The notes: generated by a model not told the origin, from the letters alone. 64,000 bases of DNA from Atrichornis clamosus (GCA_013400975.1 WBMZ01002686.1:1-64000), one strand, 5' to 3'. Shown: positions 9,701-24,800, numbered from the stretch's first letter. A program made the numbers and translations.

Positions 9701-11484
9701 GAGCTGGAGTCTGCATCATTCATCTCAGGCTGCAGTATTCCCGGTTCGTTGAGTCAGCAGGTGCAAATTTGGATTGGGGCTTAATGAGAAAGTTCTTAAG
9801 AGTGTGCTGTGTGCTCCACGGAGCAGTACTGGCCATTCCTTCCTCTTTCAACACAAATTGAAACATCCTCGTGCTGAAGGAGGTACTGCCTTTCAGACAA
9901 GCTGTAAACCAAAACCCTGTAACATTAGAACAGTTTTGGCACCCTCTGTAAAACTTTAGCCTTGCCCGTATTTTAGTTTAGATGCTCCTGCTAAAAGTAC
10001 ACGAAAGGAATTTTCCCAATGTTTTCAGCTGGACGCTATATTCTGGCTGTTCTCTGATACCACGTGGTGGTATAACTTCCAGAAGTTATAGTGTTGAAGT
10101 ACTGCAAAAAGAAACAAAACATTTACTCGTGCGTGTCCTTAGTTACTCTTGAGGGCCATTAATGAAAATTTCAACGTTCCTACATTTGTTCCTTCCAATT
10201 TCTTTGTCTGGAATCCAAAAGAGCAGAACAACAGAAGGTGGCAGGTAACAGGCTTGTCATAACAAAGTACTAAATATTTTGTAATTTATGCAGCTAAAGC
10301 AGCATTGGAAAAAAAAAACAGCTTTGCAAATTGTCCTTTTATAAGCAGAAATGCACCTGCTAGAGATGTTTTTTCTCTATTGCTCCCGTAGAATGAGTTA
10401 TCTCCCGTTTCAAAAGATGATTCAGGAGAGTACTAGAAAAAGAAATTAACGGGATGAGGGTTTATTGCAGAAACTTCTGAACTGCCTCCCTGATGTGTTT
10501 AAAATTGAACATGTAAATAGCAAGGTGGGTGAGTTTGCAATCAGTTTAAAAGCCATCTTTTGCACTGTACTTCTATACCCTGTAAAGGGTTTTGTCACTC
10601 AAATCAAGGACAAAATACTGAGTTTGGAAGCAAGATTTATTTAATCTACAATTCTATATCTAATCTAGGAATGTTGTTGCACTGAGGTTGTTGCAAATAA
10701 ATTTAAGAATTTTTTTTTAATGTCTTACCAACATTCAAAGGGATAAATACTATGTCTCATACAACCTGTGTGCAGAGCCTTCTCACCCTAAAGAAAACAT
10801 TGGTATGACTCAAAATACACACAGAAGATATCTGCTTTGTTTACTAAGTGATTTTGCAGTCATGTTTTATAACAGACTTGCACTTTTAATTTTGCTCCCT
10901 TTAAATAAAAAACATCAAATATCATCCATTAATACTAGTTCATGTATTTGCTCTTCCTAAAGTTCTTTCCCATTACCTCTGAGGCTCATTAACCTAAATA
11001 TCCCATCATAAATGAATATGTAAATCCTACCTTCAGTCTTTTGTCCATGTTAAAGGCAGAACTGCAGTCATCTGGATATCACCACTCTTTTTAAAGCAGA
11101 TGCCTGGGCAGTGAGCTCGCAGAAGTGAGAAGAGAAGGACCAGTAGATGTGATCAGGGCAACTGCAGACAAAAAGGAGCTCCCTGTAATGGGTCAGTAGG
11201 CAAGCAGGTGTTTAGGATGAGGATCACAAGCTTAGAGTCACCTGCTGAGCTTCAGCAGCAGCACAGGTACTCACTACCCCTTGCTCAAAGTGAAGCGATC
11301 CAGCTGTCTTCTAGTGCCACTGAATACTTTCCAGGCAAAATGTCTTTGTCCCTCAGTCACGGGGGCTTCAGATATTTTGGAGAAATAGATCTGGATAAAG
11401 AGCATGTTCAATCTAGACACTTTCCTTTCAACAATGAAGCTATGCTCCAAAACCTTTTGGCTTGTATATTCCTGGACTACTTGC
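6744..11484. other. Intron stretch without a gene
   Basis: Mostly AT-rich, unique-looking intron. It contains a small pocket of higher GC at about 7310-7620 and a compact pair of palindromes at 10057-10090. No RNA gene, transposon or conserved protein frame is recognised. Confidence 0.5.
10057..10090. repeat. Two adjacent short palindromes
   Basis: ATACCAC and GTGGTAT (10057-10063 and 10067-10073) flank a three-base spacer and include a CACGTG E-box. They are followed at once by TATAACTTC-CA-GAAGTTATA (10071-10090), nine-base arms around two bases. The two structures share three bases. They could form a cruciform in DNA or hairpins in the pre-mRNA, or be composite protein sites (E-box plus TTC-x2-GAA). 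No function is known. Confidence 0.6.
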
Positions 11485-11579
11485 TTTAATGGTTTAGTGG
11501 TGCACTTGGCAGTGTTTGGTTAACAATTAGACTCAATGGTCTTTGTCCTTTCCAACCAGAATGATTCTGTGATTCTATA
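11485..11579 (+). repeat. CR1 3' tail fragment, sense
   Basis: The sequence 'agtggtgcacttggcagtg' followed by 'agactcaatggtctt', 'ctttccaaccagaatg' and the terminal 'attctgtgattctat' is the 3' end of an avian CR1 in the plus direction. Only about 95 bases remain, which is the usual severe 5' truncation. The 8-bp-type terminal repeat (attctgtg/attctat) marks the true 3' end. Confidence 0.85.
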
Positions 11580-12470
11580 ACCAGTCCTAAGATAGATTTT
11601 GTCTCTTAGACATCAATTAGGTCATCACACAGGCACTTCTTCCTACAACATTTAATTTCTTTATTAATAACTTAGAGCTTGAGGCTTTGTTGCAAACTTC
11701 CTGAAAAGACCTTAACATAATGACAGAATTCATTAATTAATGATGTCTGCCCATTTATTTCACACAGGAAATGCCTATTCTTCTTCTCACGATTTCAGTG
11801 GGAAGCATTTTAATCACTTGGGGCATTTGTAGAAAATACTGTCACTTGGAGTGGGTACAGTTCGAGTTTTCTTTGACTGTGACAAGGGCTCAAATTTACA
11901 TTATCTCATCATAAACAAGAGCTCTGAACTTAAAGCTTCACCCACATGTGTGTATAGAGGTGGGACCCATCCTATGGCTGGGTGTAAGAATTTCTTGAAC
12001 AAAAAACTAAGGTGAACCAGAAACACATTTAGGATAAAAATGATGTCTCTGTATACATTGCTTCCATCTTGTCTCAGCTTCAGCCTGGCATTCCTGCTCA
12101 GAGCCTTCTCTTGTGCTGTCCCAAGCATGCTGGGAACCTTCCTGAGGATGTAGAAAATTATGCAGATTTCTGCACAATCCTTGCCGCAGAGATACAGCTC
12201 ACATTGCTGCAGCTGTACCATGAGTGCCACTGACAGGATCTATCTTGATGGCAGAAAATTCTCCTCCAGGATAAGGAGTCACTTTGCTCCAACACAGCCA
12301 GATTTGTATTTAAGCAGTCACCAAAGTTGAAGAAAGGGCACAAGTGTGTTAACTATCACTGATTCTGCATACTGTTGGGGCGTCATTTGTCAGAGTCTCT
12401 TGTGCAGTCCTAGCTGGAATTCAAAACTGCTCTGATTCAGTGGGGTCCCTGGGGTCATCCTGCTGCAATT

Positions 12471-12518
12471 CACACACACCCACACACACCCATGCACGCT
12501 CACCCACACCTCACCCAG
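12471..12518. repeat. CA-rich imperfect microsatellite
   Basis: Two copies of CACACACACC followed by interrupted CA/CCCA units. A degenerate short tandem repeat. Confidence 0.8.
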
Positions 12519-15500
12519 TTGCTCAGGAGGAAATTCCCTTGCAGTAGAGCAATCTCTCTGACCATCTGGGTTGTAACCGTCCATACTAGGGTGAATCAAA
12601 TGCTAGTTAGAATAAATGACTTAAAGTAGTGGAGTTTTCTGGTTTTTTTCTTTTCCTGGAGCAATGCATTATATCAGCAGCACTTTCAATTGCAAATAGA
12701 TAATTTTTTCCATGACAGAACATGTTTCACAAGAGCAAAGTAATAGGGAGTAGCCCAGATCTAGTATGAAAATGAGCATTTCAAAAGCATGCAAAAATAC
12801 CAGCTCATTTTTCTATGTGTTTATTTGCTGCTAGAGCTGTGAGATACAACAGTCTCGTACCTAGAATTACCTCCCCCAGCAGACAAAAAGGAGAGCATTG
12901 ACAAGTGTTTGCAACCCTGACAAAATCATGTCAGCTCCTGACATAATGAGTAATTAAAAAAATAGCATGAAGCACATTTAAGCAATAGTTTGAGATATCT
13001 TAGAGTTGACAGAGAATCAGCACCTTATCAGCATAAGGAGAAATGAAAGCAATAAGTATGGGTGAGCAGAAGCACTGCTCCAACTCCATAAGCATAAGCC
13101 CCAAGACTTGCTCTGAGTGCAGGCCAGTGGTCTGAGGTACAGCTGGCTGCAGTGAGAAGGCTCTGAGGGTTCAGAAGCCAGATTTTGCATTGCTGTGATA
13201 TTAGAAAGGTCTGGTGACTAGGCTGTAAATTAAAATAGCTGTGGAAGAAAGGAATAAATGTAAAGGGCTATGAATTTACAGGAAAACAATGAATATCCAC
13301 AGCAGGGGAGACTTGTCTGATTGGGCTGAAGAAATAAAATCACATCATTTTTTTACCTTTTATCTTAAATAGCATCCTGGTGGCAAATGCAGTCCCCTTT
13401 CTCTCTCCCCATTCCCTGCTGTTTTGACTGTTGTCCTATCTATTAACTGGAGCTGTGCCCAAACTGTATAACTGGAAAAACCAAACCCTCATGCCCTGAT
13501 TGGTGTCTGGGATTTGTGAGAAAAAAGATGCTCTCAGCAAAGCAATATATAGAAGCATTTTTCTAATACAAACTGCTGTAAGAGTCTCCTGTAACCTGGG
13601 ATGTGGACTCTGTCTTTTTGGCTCTCAGTACCCAGCCCGCTATTCCCCCACTGCCTGGGGATTATGCCTCTTGTAACTGAAGCAGGACGTGTTTTTGGCA
13701 AAAATATTTTCTTCCTCATTCTTCAGTTCTGTTCTGCAAATCTTATTTTCCATGTAATGCCTAGTGAGCCCTGGCCCTTTATTCTGCTGTAATGCCAAAA
13801 TCATGGAGTGCAGCTAACCAGCTACAAAAAGGTGGATGTTACAGGGGCAATTCCTCCTGACTCCAGCTGAATTTCATCTTCTGACCTGGAATAAAGAGTA
13901 TTCCTTTTTATCTGAGCTCTTGTAAATCCAAACATTTTGTCATCAATTTGTCTACCCTTTAATGGTAAATTAGGCTGCAGAATATCTGCATCTTCGTTTC
14001 TGCAGTGCTACTGCATAATACAGACCAAGGTATAAAATGGAAGCGTGTTTCTTAGCAGAACTGTTTACAAAGCAGGCACTCAGCTCCTTGAGAAAGGAGC
14101 TGGCTGGTAACCGGTGACTGGCCCCGTAAACCCCACAACTCTGACACTGCTCCAGAGCACAGTGTTGGTGCTCAGTGCCAGAGGGCAGTTTGCTATAGCA
14201 CCGTCTTCAAAGGATTTGTGGGAAGCAGGTGACCTCATGGAGCTAGTTCAGGCTCAAGATACAGAGACTCCAGAAGTTTCTACAGATGGTACACAAAAAG
14301 TTATCTGCAGGAATATTTGCTTTTTTTTCTCTCATTTTTCAAACCAGCATGGTGCAGACACGTATGTACTGTCAGGGGTTCTGCACACTGCCAAGTGCCC
14401 CAAGGACTCCACGTGCTGAATCTAAAAAAGAGATTGGTTTCTGGAACCTTTCTGATATTGGAACAGTTGGGGACCTTTTCTTGGAATAAGGGTAGTTTCT
14501 CCTCATGTCAAAGGGAGCCGGAGGAGTGCTGTGTGTCTGAGAGCTGCCAGCATAGCTGGGCTGTCATGAACCTCTGGCTTTGTGACAAACTGATGTTGGA
14601 GTTATGAGTTACTTGTGTCTGGACAACCCACAGAGCACGGCTGTCCCTGCGCCTCATGCAAGGAAAGCAGGGCTCTTTAGCAGACCACTAAGGAAAATGA
14701 CTTCTCAATTGTCGGAATCCTGTTTCTGTTTTGGGAAAAATATGTGAAAACCAAAATGTTTCTGTGAATTGCTTGGGTTTGATGCTTTATTATATCCCAT
14801 GAAAAAATGTTTTGTTAGAAAATTTCTAGTTATTTCTACTACACAGAAACAATTAGAATATAAGTAATTTTCTTTCTTTGTTCCCTTATTGTTTTTCATT
14901 TTTAAAAGATACTCTATTTTTAAAATTAGGACTTAATCAAGCCTCTAGCAACATGGGCTTTTCTTCACGTCAAGTAGCTATTATGGGACTTGGTAAAAGT
15001 CAGTTTGTTCTGCCTGGTGAAGTTCGTCTAAGGTGGCCAACAGAATCTTACTTGAATCCAGAGAAAACAAACTTTTTTGTTCCACAGAGGATGTCAGAAA
15101 TCTCTGCCTTAACTGCAGAACCAAATTCAAATGCTCCTTGGCAAAAACCCTGACAGTGCTGATCGACATGAACGTAAGAAAGTGACGTCGGCCTTCCCCA
15201 CCATTTCTGAGGATTGTGCTCTTCCAGGGCTCTGATTCAGAGAACAGATAATTCAAACCAGTGTTAAAACACGTAGACCTGCAGAGAGGTGTGTAGCTCC
15301 CTCTCCTGACTTTAATGAGGCTTTGCCCAGAGCAAACCAACAGGATCCTGGTGCATTTTAAGTATTTTGTAAACTTTGCTTGAAAAAAGCATCCTGAGAA
15401 TCATGAGTTATGCAGACATTTCATCTCTTTGTATATAATTGCCAGTTAATAAAAATGTTAAAATGGAATAAATATCTTTACTGATTAATGCTCCCAGTAG

Positions 15501-18500
15501 CAGTTAGGCAGAAAATGTTAATGTTACAACATTGTGTTAGCATGCAAGAAAGGAAAATGGGTAATGACAAGCTTTACCAAGATGTTTTGTGTTAGATATA
15601 AATGTAATTGATTGTCATTACTTCATTAATTAGGAGATGATCAAAAGTCCTATAGATCGAGAGAAGCAAAAGCCTCAATTACATCAAGGGCAACTTTTAA
15701 GTACTTGGAGTAACAGCCATTCCAAAAGAATGACAAATACTTTTGAGCCATATGACTACTGATTTTATAGCAATGTATTGTCTTTAGCACTTGCCCTTTC
15801 AGAGAACATCCAAAAAAGTGAATCTATGCAAGATCCCATAAAACAAAGCAATGTAGAAGAAAAAGATAGCAGAGTAGATGCATAATCAAACACCGGGTCA
15901 GACCATGAAATACCATGAACTGGTTAGGTTTTGTTTTCTAAAATCATTAATTCAGTTTTGGTCCAATTGAAGCAGTAGCAGTAGGGTTTTTAATTTCAGA
16001 AGTTTATTTCTAAAATGGAGAATGTAGTGTTTGAAGCTAGTCTGTTCAGAGACACACATTCCTCTCAGCTTCCCTGGATCTTGTTTTTTATTTCAGGACT
16101 CACTAAAGCTGTGGAGTCTGAAGTCAGCAGAAGTTCAACAGACACTTCTATGAATGGGTTTTTTCACTTTATATGAAATCACTTTTGACAACTACAGACT
16201 TCGCACCCAATCTTCCTTTCCCCCCTCTCTTTCTTGTTTACTTGTTCATTCATTTGTGACCATTATCTTGCCCCTGGTGACAGCACAGGCACGACTGAGG
16301 CTTTCAGGCTGTGTTGAGCTGGATCTTGGCTTCTCTGGAGAGTGCTTTTCTATGGTGGAGCTCTGGAGAAGCTCGCTGGAGCTTTTACCTGAGACAGCTG
16401 TCTTGTCCCTGTGGCCAAGTGGGCATCTCTCTGTACGACTCCTAGAACACAAGTTTTGGATAGTCTGACTGAATTGCTGTAGCATATGCAAGGCAACTGA
16501 TATTTAGGTGCTTTGGGTACTTTGTGGAGGAACAATGAAATACAATCTGAAATACAACCCAAATTTATGCAAATGCTTAATCATATACATACTTAGTAAT
16601 GAGCCTGAAGTAATGGAACTACTTATTTTTTACTTGGGGCAAGTAAAATATATAAACAAGTCTCTGCAGAAATGAGTTTTAATTTTTCCTTTTTAATTAT
16701 ACACAAAATATATAGTAAATGTAGTTGAAATTTCTTTTTTGCCTTTTTTCCCTCCATTAATTTCTTCACAGGATTGTGAAGTATATCTCATTTTCTTAAT
16801 ACTGGCATTTCTTACAGCAAAGTGAAACAGAAGACCAAGTGAAGTGTTCGGAAAACCTCAAACAATCTCAGGAGAAAAAAGTAGCTATTTTACAGATTTA
16901 TTAGATTTCAAGTCTTTAGTATCCATTTAATTTTACATTTTAAATTTTCAAGGTATTGTGGCAAAAATACATAGGTTTGAAGTTCTGATGTGTGAAGTAA
17001 AGGAGTAAACCCAATACTGACTCTTGAATAAATCTTCCTAGTGCTGATCTGAGGACTGCAGAATATACCAAAACTTCTCATAGTAGCACTATGGGAACCT
17101 CTGGAACCATCAAAGGGTTCAGTGATTACTGTCAAAACATGCACAAATTAGCAATAAAGGCAACAACCCTGCAGCATTTTAGAGATTATCTCCTTTGAAC
17201 CTTTCTGGATTGTAATTGATACCAGTTTAGTTTCATTAAAATACGAGCATTTTGTTGGAAAAGCAGACATTGTCCCCTCTGACATAACGTAATGAACCAT
17301 GGCAATAACAGTTTCATGGTCATTAGTCAAACTCTGTGCCTGAAGTGTGAAGCCTGAACTGGGAGCCTTTCTGCCCTTGTATCCCGAGGTGTTGGCACGA
17401 GGTGCTGCACTGCCAAGGGCTGCCCAGATGTGCCACCAGGAGCCAGAGTGCCAAGGCCATCGTGCCTACAGACCGTGCCAATCTGCAGGTGCAGGGCTGT
17501 GATATTGGCTTAGTCTTGGGTGGAAACTACTCTCTTCAGTGCATCAGCACTTAGAAATGAAGATTTCTAATCTTACAGATTGCTTCCTTGCAGAAGTTAC
17601 AGAGAACGGCTGCCCAGGCTGTTGTGACACCTGTGTGTGAATGTGTATTTGACACACGCCGTGCTGTAGAAGACCTGCATTCATTTACACACCTACATAA
17701 AATGAACCAAACCCACACATTTTTCCTCAAATTTATCAGTGTTTGATATAGAATTTTTCTGTTTCCAGATAGCACGTTTTGATGCAGAAATCATACATAT
17801 CATGTGGCTGACTTCTCTGTTTGTTAGGCAATCAAAATGCAGGCCTAACGCCCCTGTATTGAAGACAAAAATGTGTGTACCTGATCAAAGTCATAGGGAC
17901 CAGTGATGACTGTCGAGTCCATGTAGAGGAGCTGACCTTAGGGATGGTTTTCGAGATGGTTTTGTCCGTACCTGGTGCACTCACACATCTGGTAACCTCA
18001 GAAAACAAGGAAGAGGTTATAAGTTAAGTTTCAGCTGGACTGTGAGTGTATTAACATCCCAGATGGCCTAATGTTTGTGAGAATCTGCTGAAACTTGATT
18101 AAGATTGTATCAATTCTATCAGATTTCTTTTTATATTTAATTTTTTCTTGAACTCAGTTTCCTTTAATTTATTCCTTCAGCCAACCCACTCTACAGTAGC
18201 TGTTAAGTATCTTCTGATCCCCTTCATTTCACAAAAGTCAGCACATGGTGTGTCTTTTGAAGAGCGACGTTGCTAAATGCTGTGCAATGTCAATGTGCTG
18301 ATCTCTGTCAAACATAACATATAGGAGTTTTATCAGACTGCTCTTGTTTTAGAATGACATGAATTAGCATCTCTGTCTGTCACCCAAACTCTTATTGTCA
18401 GAAAATGTGTAGGATCATAATTATCTTGTAGACTTCTAGCCCAGTTTCAGATTTGAGAGACTGATGAACAACTCCAAAAATTACTGAAGCAGAGTATGAC

Positions 18501-21500
18501 TGACAGATAATCAGAGACATGGGGGCAAGTGGGCACATAAACTCTATTTTATTGCAAAGCCCAAGTAATACTATATATGTGCTTCTTTTTTTAGATGCAA
18601 TCACTACTGGATTTTTCGATGCCAAACTTTTCTTTAGATTTCTGAAAGCTTTGAGCTTTGCAACATATTTGTGGGTGTAATTGCTTTGTTCTAATACCAA
18701 GCTAGGCATGAAAAGAGTAGTATTGCCTTTACACGTTTTATGTAAATGTACATACATATGTTCAACAGAGTTATAGAGGGCTTCTCATGACAGAATTAGG
18801 CAGGAAAACCATGATCTTTGTCTAAAATTGATTTTACTTTGTATATAATAATCTAAATAAACAAGAATGTAAAGGATAAGCAGGAAGGATATAGGCTGAA
18901 CATTCACATATACTTGGATTAAAAGTTGAGCAACTTCTGAGCAGGAAATGAAAATGGGTAAGACAAAACTGAAATCTTTTATGAAAATGAGTGAGATTAA
19001 ACTTTACTTTCATTGTTTAGACACTGGTGTATGACGTCCTCATTTTTTCTGCTGAAAAATTCCATTTCTCCTCATTGTTATGGGACTATGAAAAAACTTC
19101 CTGGGTAGAAATGGAACAGCCGTTTTTCTCTCCCCCATAAAATCCAGTGAATCATCTTTGACTCTTACACGTTGCTCATGATCACATTTAATGCAAATCA
19201 AGAGCACAATGGATCTTTCTCAGCAGTTGTAAGAAAAGAGTTACTGGAGAAAGCAGACTTTGAGTCAGTTGAGGGAAATTCTGCAGGGGAGATTTTCGCT
19301 CTTCCATCTCCCAGTGTAAACTTGGGGCTCAGAAATTATCAGAGCTTTCCCCAGTGGGGAAAATCAAGGACAAATAATCAGCCTTGAAATGTAAAGAATG
19401 GAAAAAATTCACTGATTCACCCAGGTATTTATAGTTTTAAAAATCTGGAACCACCATTTAGAACCAACATAAAATACCAGCTAGAAAGAACAGTATTGCA
19501 GGCATAGGCAAGAAATCCTGCTGTCTTTATAATTTTGGAGTATGAAGGTGCTAGGAAAATATCACTGTTGATGCAGTGATAATGAGTGTATGAAGCTGAG
19601 GTTGCAGGTCTCATGTTCCCCTTGTCTCCATATTGAAATGCAAATCATCCTAAGACTCCTGCCTTCACTTCAGGAGCCATATTGCAAGGAAATTAGTTGC
19701 TCTGCCATTAGGGACAAAATGGTGATTGCACATTTTACAATGGTAATGGTCTTGCTTAGCACATTGGGATATGAAACTTGCTGTTAACGGTAATTTTAGT
19801 TCTCTCTGATAGAGGCAGTGCCATTGATTGTTGCTGGGAACTGAATGTGTTTTGAGCCACAAGTCTGTAGTCTTAGATTGGAGCCTGATGGTAATTACCT
19901 AAGCCTAGAAAGTCCTGAATTTGAAAACTCAGCAACGCTTTTATTTTTTGGTTGTCAGTTCATAATAGGGAAGGAGAAAAAGAAACGATATCTCAGTTTC
20001 TCACCTACATGAGTTTGGATTACGTAATTTTTCTTTATTCCAAACTCTGTATTACTGGATATATTCCTTGAGAAGTGATGCTTTGTCCTTAAAAATAAAT
20101 ATGTATCTGGAAGGAAAGAAACTTATTTAGGGAATGGGTAATTTAATATTTTCATGATGATGCATCCAGTTATGTTAGTTGTGGTGATTTGTATGTAATC
20201 CTGAAATAACTTAAATCTGGCTCAGTGCTTTGGAATGGGAAATGTGTGAAGAAATCAGCAATCTACACTTGCTAGCTAGTGCTCAAAGGTATGAATTGGT
20301 TGAGGTCTTTATGATACTGCAAACAGTGTCATCTTGCAAAGATGCCTCCCTTAATAAGGTATTTTAAGTAGAAAATGAGAATGAAATTTCCCTTTTGGAC
20401 TACATGGACTTGATTATCTCAGTGTAAGAGACTAGACTCTGAAATTAGTTTTCACACTTGAGCAGATGTGGCAGCCAAGATGTTGCTGTCAATTTGTAAC
20501 AGATGGTCTTGAACTTTAAAATTTAAGTGGACTATGCTATGTTCTGAGCTTCAGTCACGTCAGAGTTCCCATTTATATAAAGTCAGGGATGATGTGCCAG
20601 CTACTGAAAATTAGTGTTTCGTTAGCTCTGAAGTGATGTTTTCCTGCATATCTTTCTGTATTTCCAAATTTGATCTCATATTACAGTATATTTGGGGCAT
20701 CCCCTTCTCAGAGTGAAAGTGATGAGTGTCTCAGCAGACAGGAAGGTGGGGATATGGTGAGGACTGCAAGAGAAACCTACTCCCTGTCACAGGTATCTTG
20801 CTACACTGTACTTTGCATCACTACTTTGTTTACAGCTTGCCAGATGATGACCACAATAGTGTTGTATTTGATATTATTTCAATAGGAAGTTGTTAACTGT
20901 ATCACATTAAAAACCTGTTATATGGTTTCAGCTCAGAAGTTTCTGTCTTTGCTACTATATGATGTGAACTGGCCATGCCACAGAAATCTTGCATGCTGCA
21001 CCATATAATCTGTCCCCATCTATGTGAGCAGGAAAAGGAAAGAAGGTTAAATTTCTTCTATGCAGTAATACAGTTGAAAAGAAAAGGGCTACGTTTAGCT
21101 CATATTTTGTGGACTGACATGCAGCTGAAGAAATCTGAGCTTATTAGCAAAACAATACTTCAATTACAAATGTTGACAGATCTAAAGTATTCAGTAATTA
21201 TATCCACCAAAACAAAATTTTCAATGGAAAATTTGGCTAGCATGGGATCCTGAGGAATTAAATAACCTAAGGAGAAGGAAGTACAAAGTCCACTGTCAGT
21301 GGGAGGCAAAGATGAGTATGCAAAAGAAGATGCCATAGAAATTTAGGCAGACATAATAGGATGATTTCCTACAAGTGAAAGCCAGGAACCCATCACAGAT
21401 TGTTAGGTTTTCTTCAACGTTTGTTTGTTTGCTTGCTTGATTTGGGAGTGTTGTTGTTTTGGGTTTTTGGGGGTTTTTTTGCCCCTGTATCTCTGCTAAA

Positions 21501-21821
21501 AATGAAGACAGTAATTGTCTCTGTGGTGTTGGTATGGCCCACCAAAACCACAGTACCACAGTGGCCATCTGGGCCGGGGATGTGTTGGTCTCTGTAGGAG
21601 ATGGGACAGCTGGGGCTGCACTGCACAGGGCAGTGATTCCTGCTCGTGGGTCAGGTCTGGCTCCACATGGGGGCAAGACCTGAGCACACCTGAGGTGTTA
21701 CTCCAAGCAGTCAGAGATTGTCAGAGAACATATTTTATGAATCAACCAAGTACATAGTGCAAATACAAATTTAAAATGTTTGTATGATTTTAAGGAATAA
21801 TATATAGCAGGTACATAGGAT

Positions 21822-21845
21822 AGTATACATATATATGTGTATATA
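21822..21845. repeat. TA-rich imperfect dinucleotide tract
   Basis: A short alternating run of TA, TG and CA dinucleotides (tatacatatatatgtgtata). It is simple-sequence DNA, and no other role is visible. Confidence 0.7.
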
Positions 21846-24800
21846 GTGTTTATGAAGTATTTGCAAGGGTTGAACACACTGGAGTTATACACACTTTCTT
21901 TATGTTTTGCAGCTTGCATAAACGCTGTTGATTTGAGCCCCTGGCCTTTACAGCAGTAGGATTAATGGTCTGATGGTGTTACCTTTCCCTGCTTCCCTAA
22001 GAAGGGACTCTCCGACCAAATAGAAATAATTTGTGATATTCTGCCAGGGTAAAAAGCAATCAGAAGAAAAATGCTCACCCTCATGCATTTGTCATCACAC
22101 ATCTTCCCATGCAAGGATGAAGCATTTTGTTTCACAGTATGTCCTTAAACAACAGGTAGGAAGACAAATTGGAGCATTTAGAGGTTTGCGACTTAACTCT
22201 TGTGATGGTTTTGCTGCTTGCTTTGTATGAAATAACCACTCACTCACTGGGAACCTAAAAAGAAAGACAAAAAGCATGTGAAGTCATCCACTGAAAATGA
22301 GCAGGTAGAACTTTAAAAGAGCAACAGAAAATTGGGGGGAAAATACTTTGTGATTGCTCTCCTGGCAGACAAAGGATGGAGTTTGACTTAAATTGTCAGG
22401 GAACAGCTGGACATAGTTAGCTGAAGAAATCATTAGCTAGTTAAGAGACATGCATACATTAATTCAGTCCATTGAAATAGTTACTTTATTTTAGTTTATG
22501 CTGCTTCTTCCATATATATTTTCCTTTTTTTTTTCCCATGGTCTGATAATTTCTGTTTCTTCAGGGCGATTCTTTACTGAACTACTACCTTAGCAAAATT
22601 CAAGGTCCATTTGTGGTCTCCTCGGCCAAGGATAAAATCAGGAGGAGAGCCAGTTCATGTATGCAGTTTTAGACAGAATCAGATCCAAATGCTGTGTTGA
22701 AGCTGTCTTGAAAGCTGCAACCAGTGTATGAGGCACTGGGCTGGCAATGTTTTTCCACAAGGGAAAGATCAAAGGTGAGTGGTAGCAGTAATTCATATAT
22801 GAAAAAAAGGTTTAACTATCTCTAAGATGAGGACTTGTAGTACTGCAAAATCCTCCCTTAAATAATGGGAATGCTTTCACACTTACCATAGTAACAGCAA
22901 AATTGCTAGTGATAAAATTAACTCAGCCTCTCTATACTTTGTTCCATTGCCATTTTAGCACTTGATATACCTTTTAACTTTGTCCATGCACAGAATATAT
23001 AATGAAATCCAAAAGGCTACAGCCTAAGTAGCCCTTGATAGTGATTGCAGCACATAAATATGAATGGTGGTTTAAAATTGATGCTTAGAAATAAAGTTTT
23101 AATTCAGTCTGTCTTCATCAGAAAAAAATACCTGAAAAAATGCCATTTAATCTAAAACATAGGCTACTTGTAGGGCTTAATTTACTGTTCACTGTTTACC
23201 ACTGAAGCTGTGTTTGGATTTTGGAGAGTCACCACAATCTTTAACAGGGACCTACATACAGACATTTCTCCTAAGTGCTCATTACAAGTGCCCTGAGTTA
23301 ACTCTAACAGATCATTGTTCAGAACATGACCGTCAGTGGAAATTGAGTTTTAGAGCAAATAACAGTATTAGGCTGCAGACAGCATGAGTTTCCTAACAAA
23401 TATCTTCATGAGATTGTTCGAGGTATGAATAAATCACACATTCCAGTAATTTTGAAAGAACTCTGAGGAATCAAAGTGACTTTTACAGACTTCCTAAAAT
23501 AAACCCTCACTTTTCTAAGAAAGTATTTTCTTTAAAAAACAACCCAACAGTTCCCTTCCCTCTCTGAGTCACAAGCACTAAAAACACTAATGGCATGTCC
23601 TCATGATAAATGCTTTAATAGCAAGAAAAATCCAATTGTTTTTTGCAAGTCAGGTTATGTATTTCTACTGTATTTCTAGAAACCAGAAAACTCAGTTATT
23701 GCTTAGTCAGTTCGCTGAGTTTTGTGGAGGCGACAAGGAACTAGAGGAAAGATGTCCTTCTTGCACGGCAGATGTCTGCAGTTGGGAGAGCTGCCTCCCT
23801 CATTTAGGTAGCAGGGTAGTGCCAGCTCTTGCACTGCCTCTCTAGCGCAGACCCTCTCTAGAAAACCCTCAAGGGAATGCATCTTGAAGCCTCCTAGAAA
23901 CTCGTTTGGATGTCATCGGGCTGCACAGGGTTTGGCAGTGGACCAGACAGGTCATCTGCCACCATCCTTGTCCATAGTCAGGCAGAGGAGAGACAAATTG
24001 TGCCAGAAGGTGGGCAATGAACTGGGGCAGCTCCCCACCTCAACCAGTCCTTCCACACACCTGGCCAGAGCGGAGGAGGCTTTGGGGCCCTGAAGTGCTT
24101 TCTCATAACTTCATCTGGGTAAATACACGTAGCTTTTTTTTACTAATTTTCTTTTCTATTGTAAACAAAATTGTTACCAAATAAAGGGAGCTTAAGGGAG
24201 AGCTACACTAATTTCCAGCAGGTTGAGGTGTGAAGAGATGACAGAGGATTAAAAAAAGGCAAATATTAATTGCATGGTAAGAGTCAGTTAAGTATTAACC
24301 TGTAAGTATTTGATAGTACAGGATAAATTGGTGACTATCCACAAATAGTTGAAAATGTAACCCTATGTGAGGAGTGGATTTACTTAACATGGAAACAGTG
24401 ACATTAATAGTAATGGACTAATATTAAGCAAGAAAAAGTATAAGATAAGTATCAGGGAAAAAATTGGAATTTTATTAATCATTAGCTGGCAGATTGTGGT
24501 TTTGAATCAGCAGTGGTCTAGAAGATTCTTGCTGTTAAGTTTTCTAGCTACATGGATTATCTGTTAAGTTATATATAGGTCAATTAAAATTTTTGTGAAT
24601 ATTTTCTTGTTATTTCCTTCCAAGTTTTTAATTGTGCCAGGCTGAGCATGAGATGGACTACTGGAGATTGCAAATGCTGAGGGAGCTGGCATGCTCAGTC
24701 ATAAGCAGAAGAGGCACCTATGAAACATCTCTTCTAGTAAGATGTGGTTCTTGCACAGGAAAAGATTTTTTATTATGTTATGAGTAAATGAGGGGTATTT

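Noticed and set aside
21414..21490. GTTT/GCTT and T/G-rich low-complexity stretch
   Set aside because: Simple-sequence composition; no regular repeat unit beyond a few copies.
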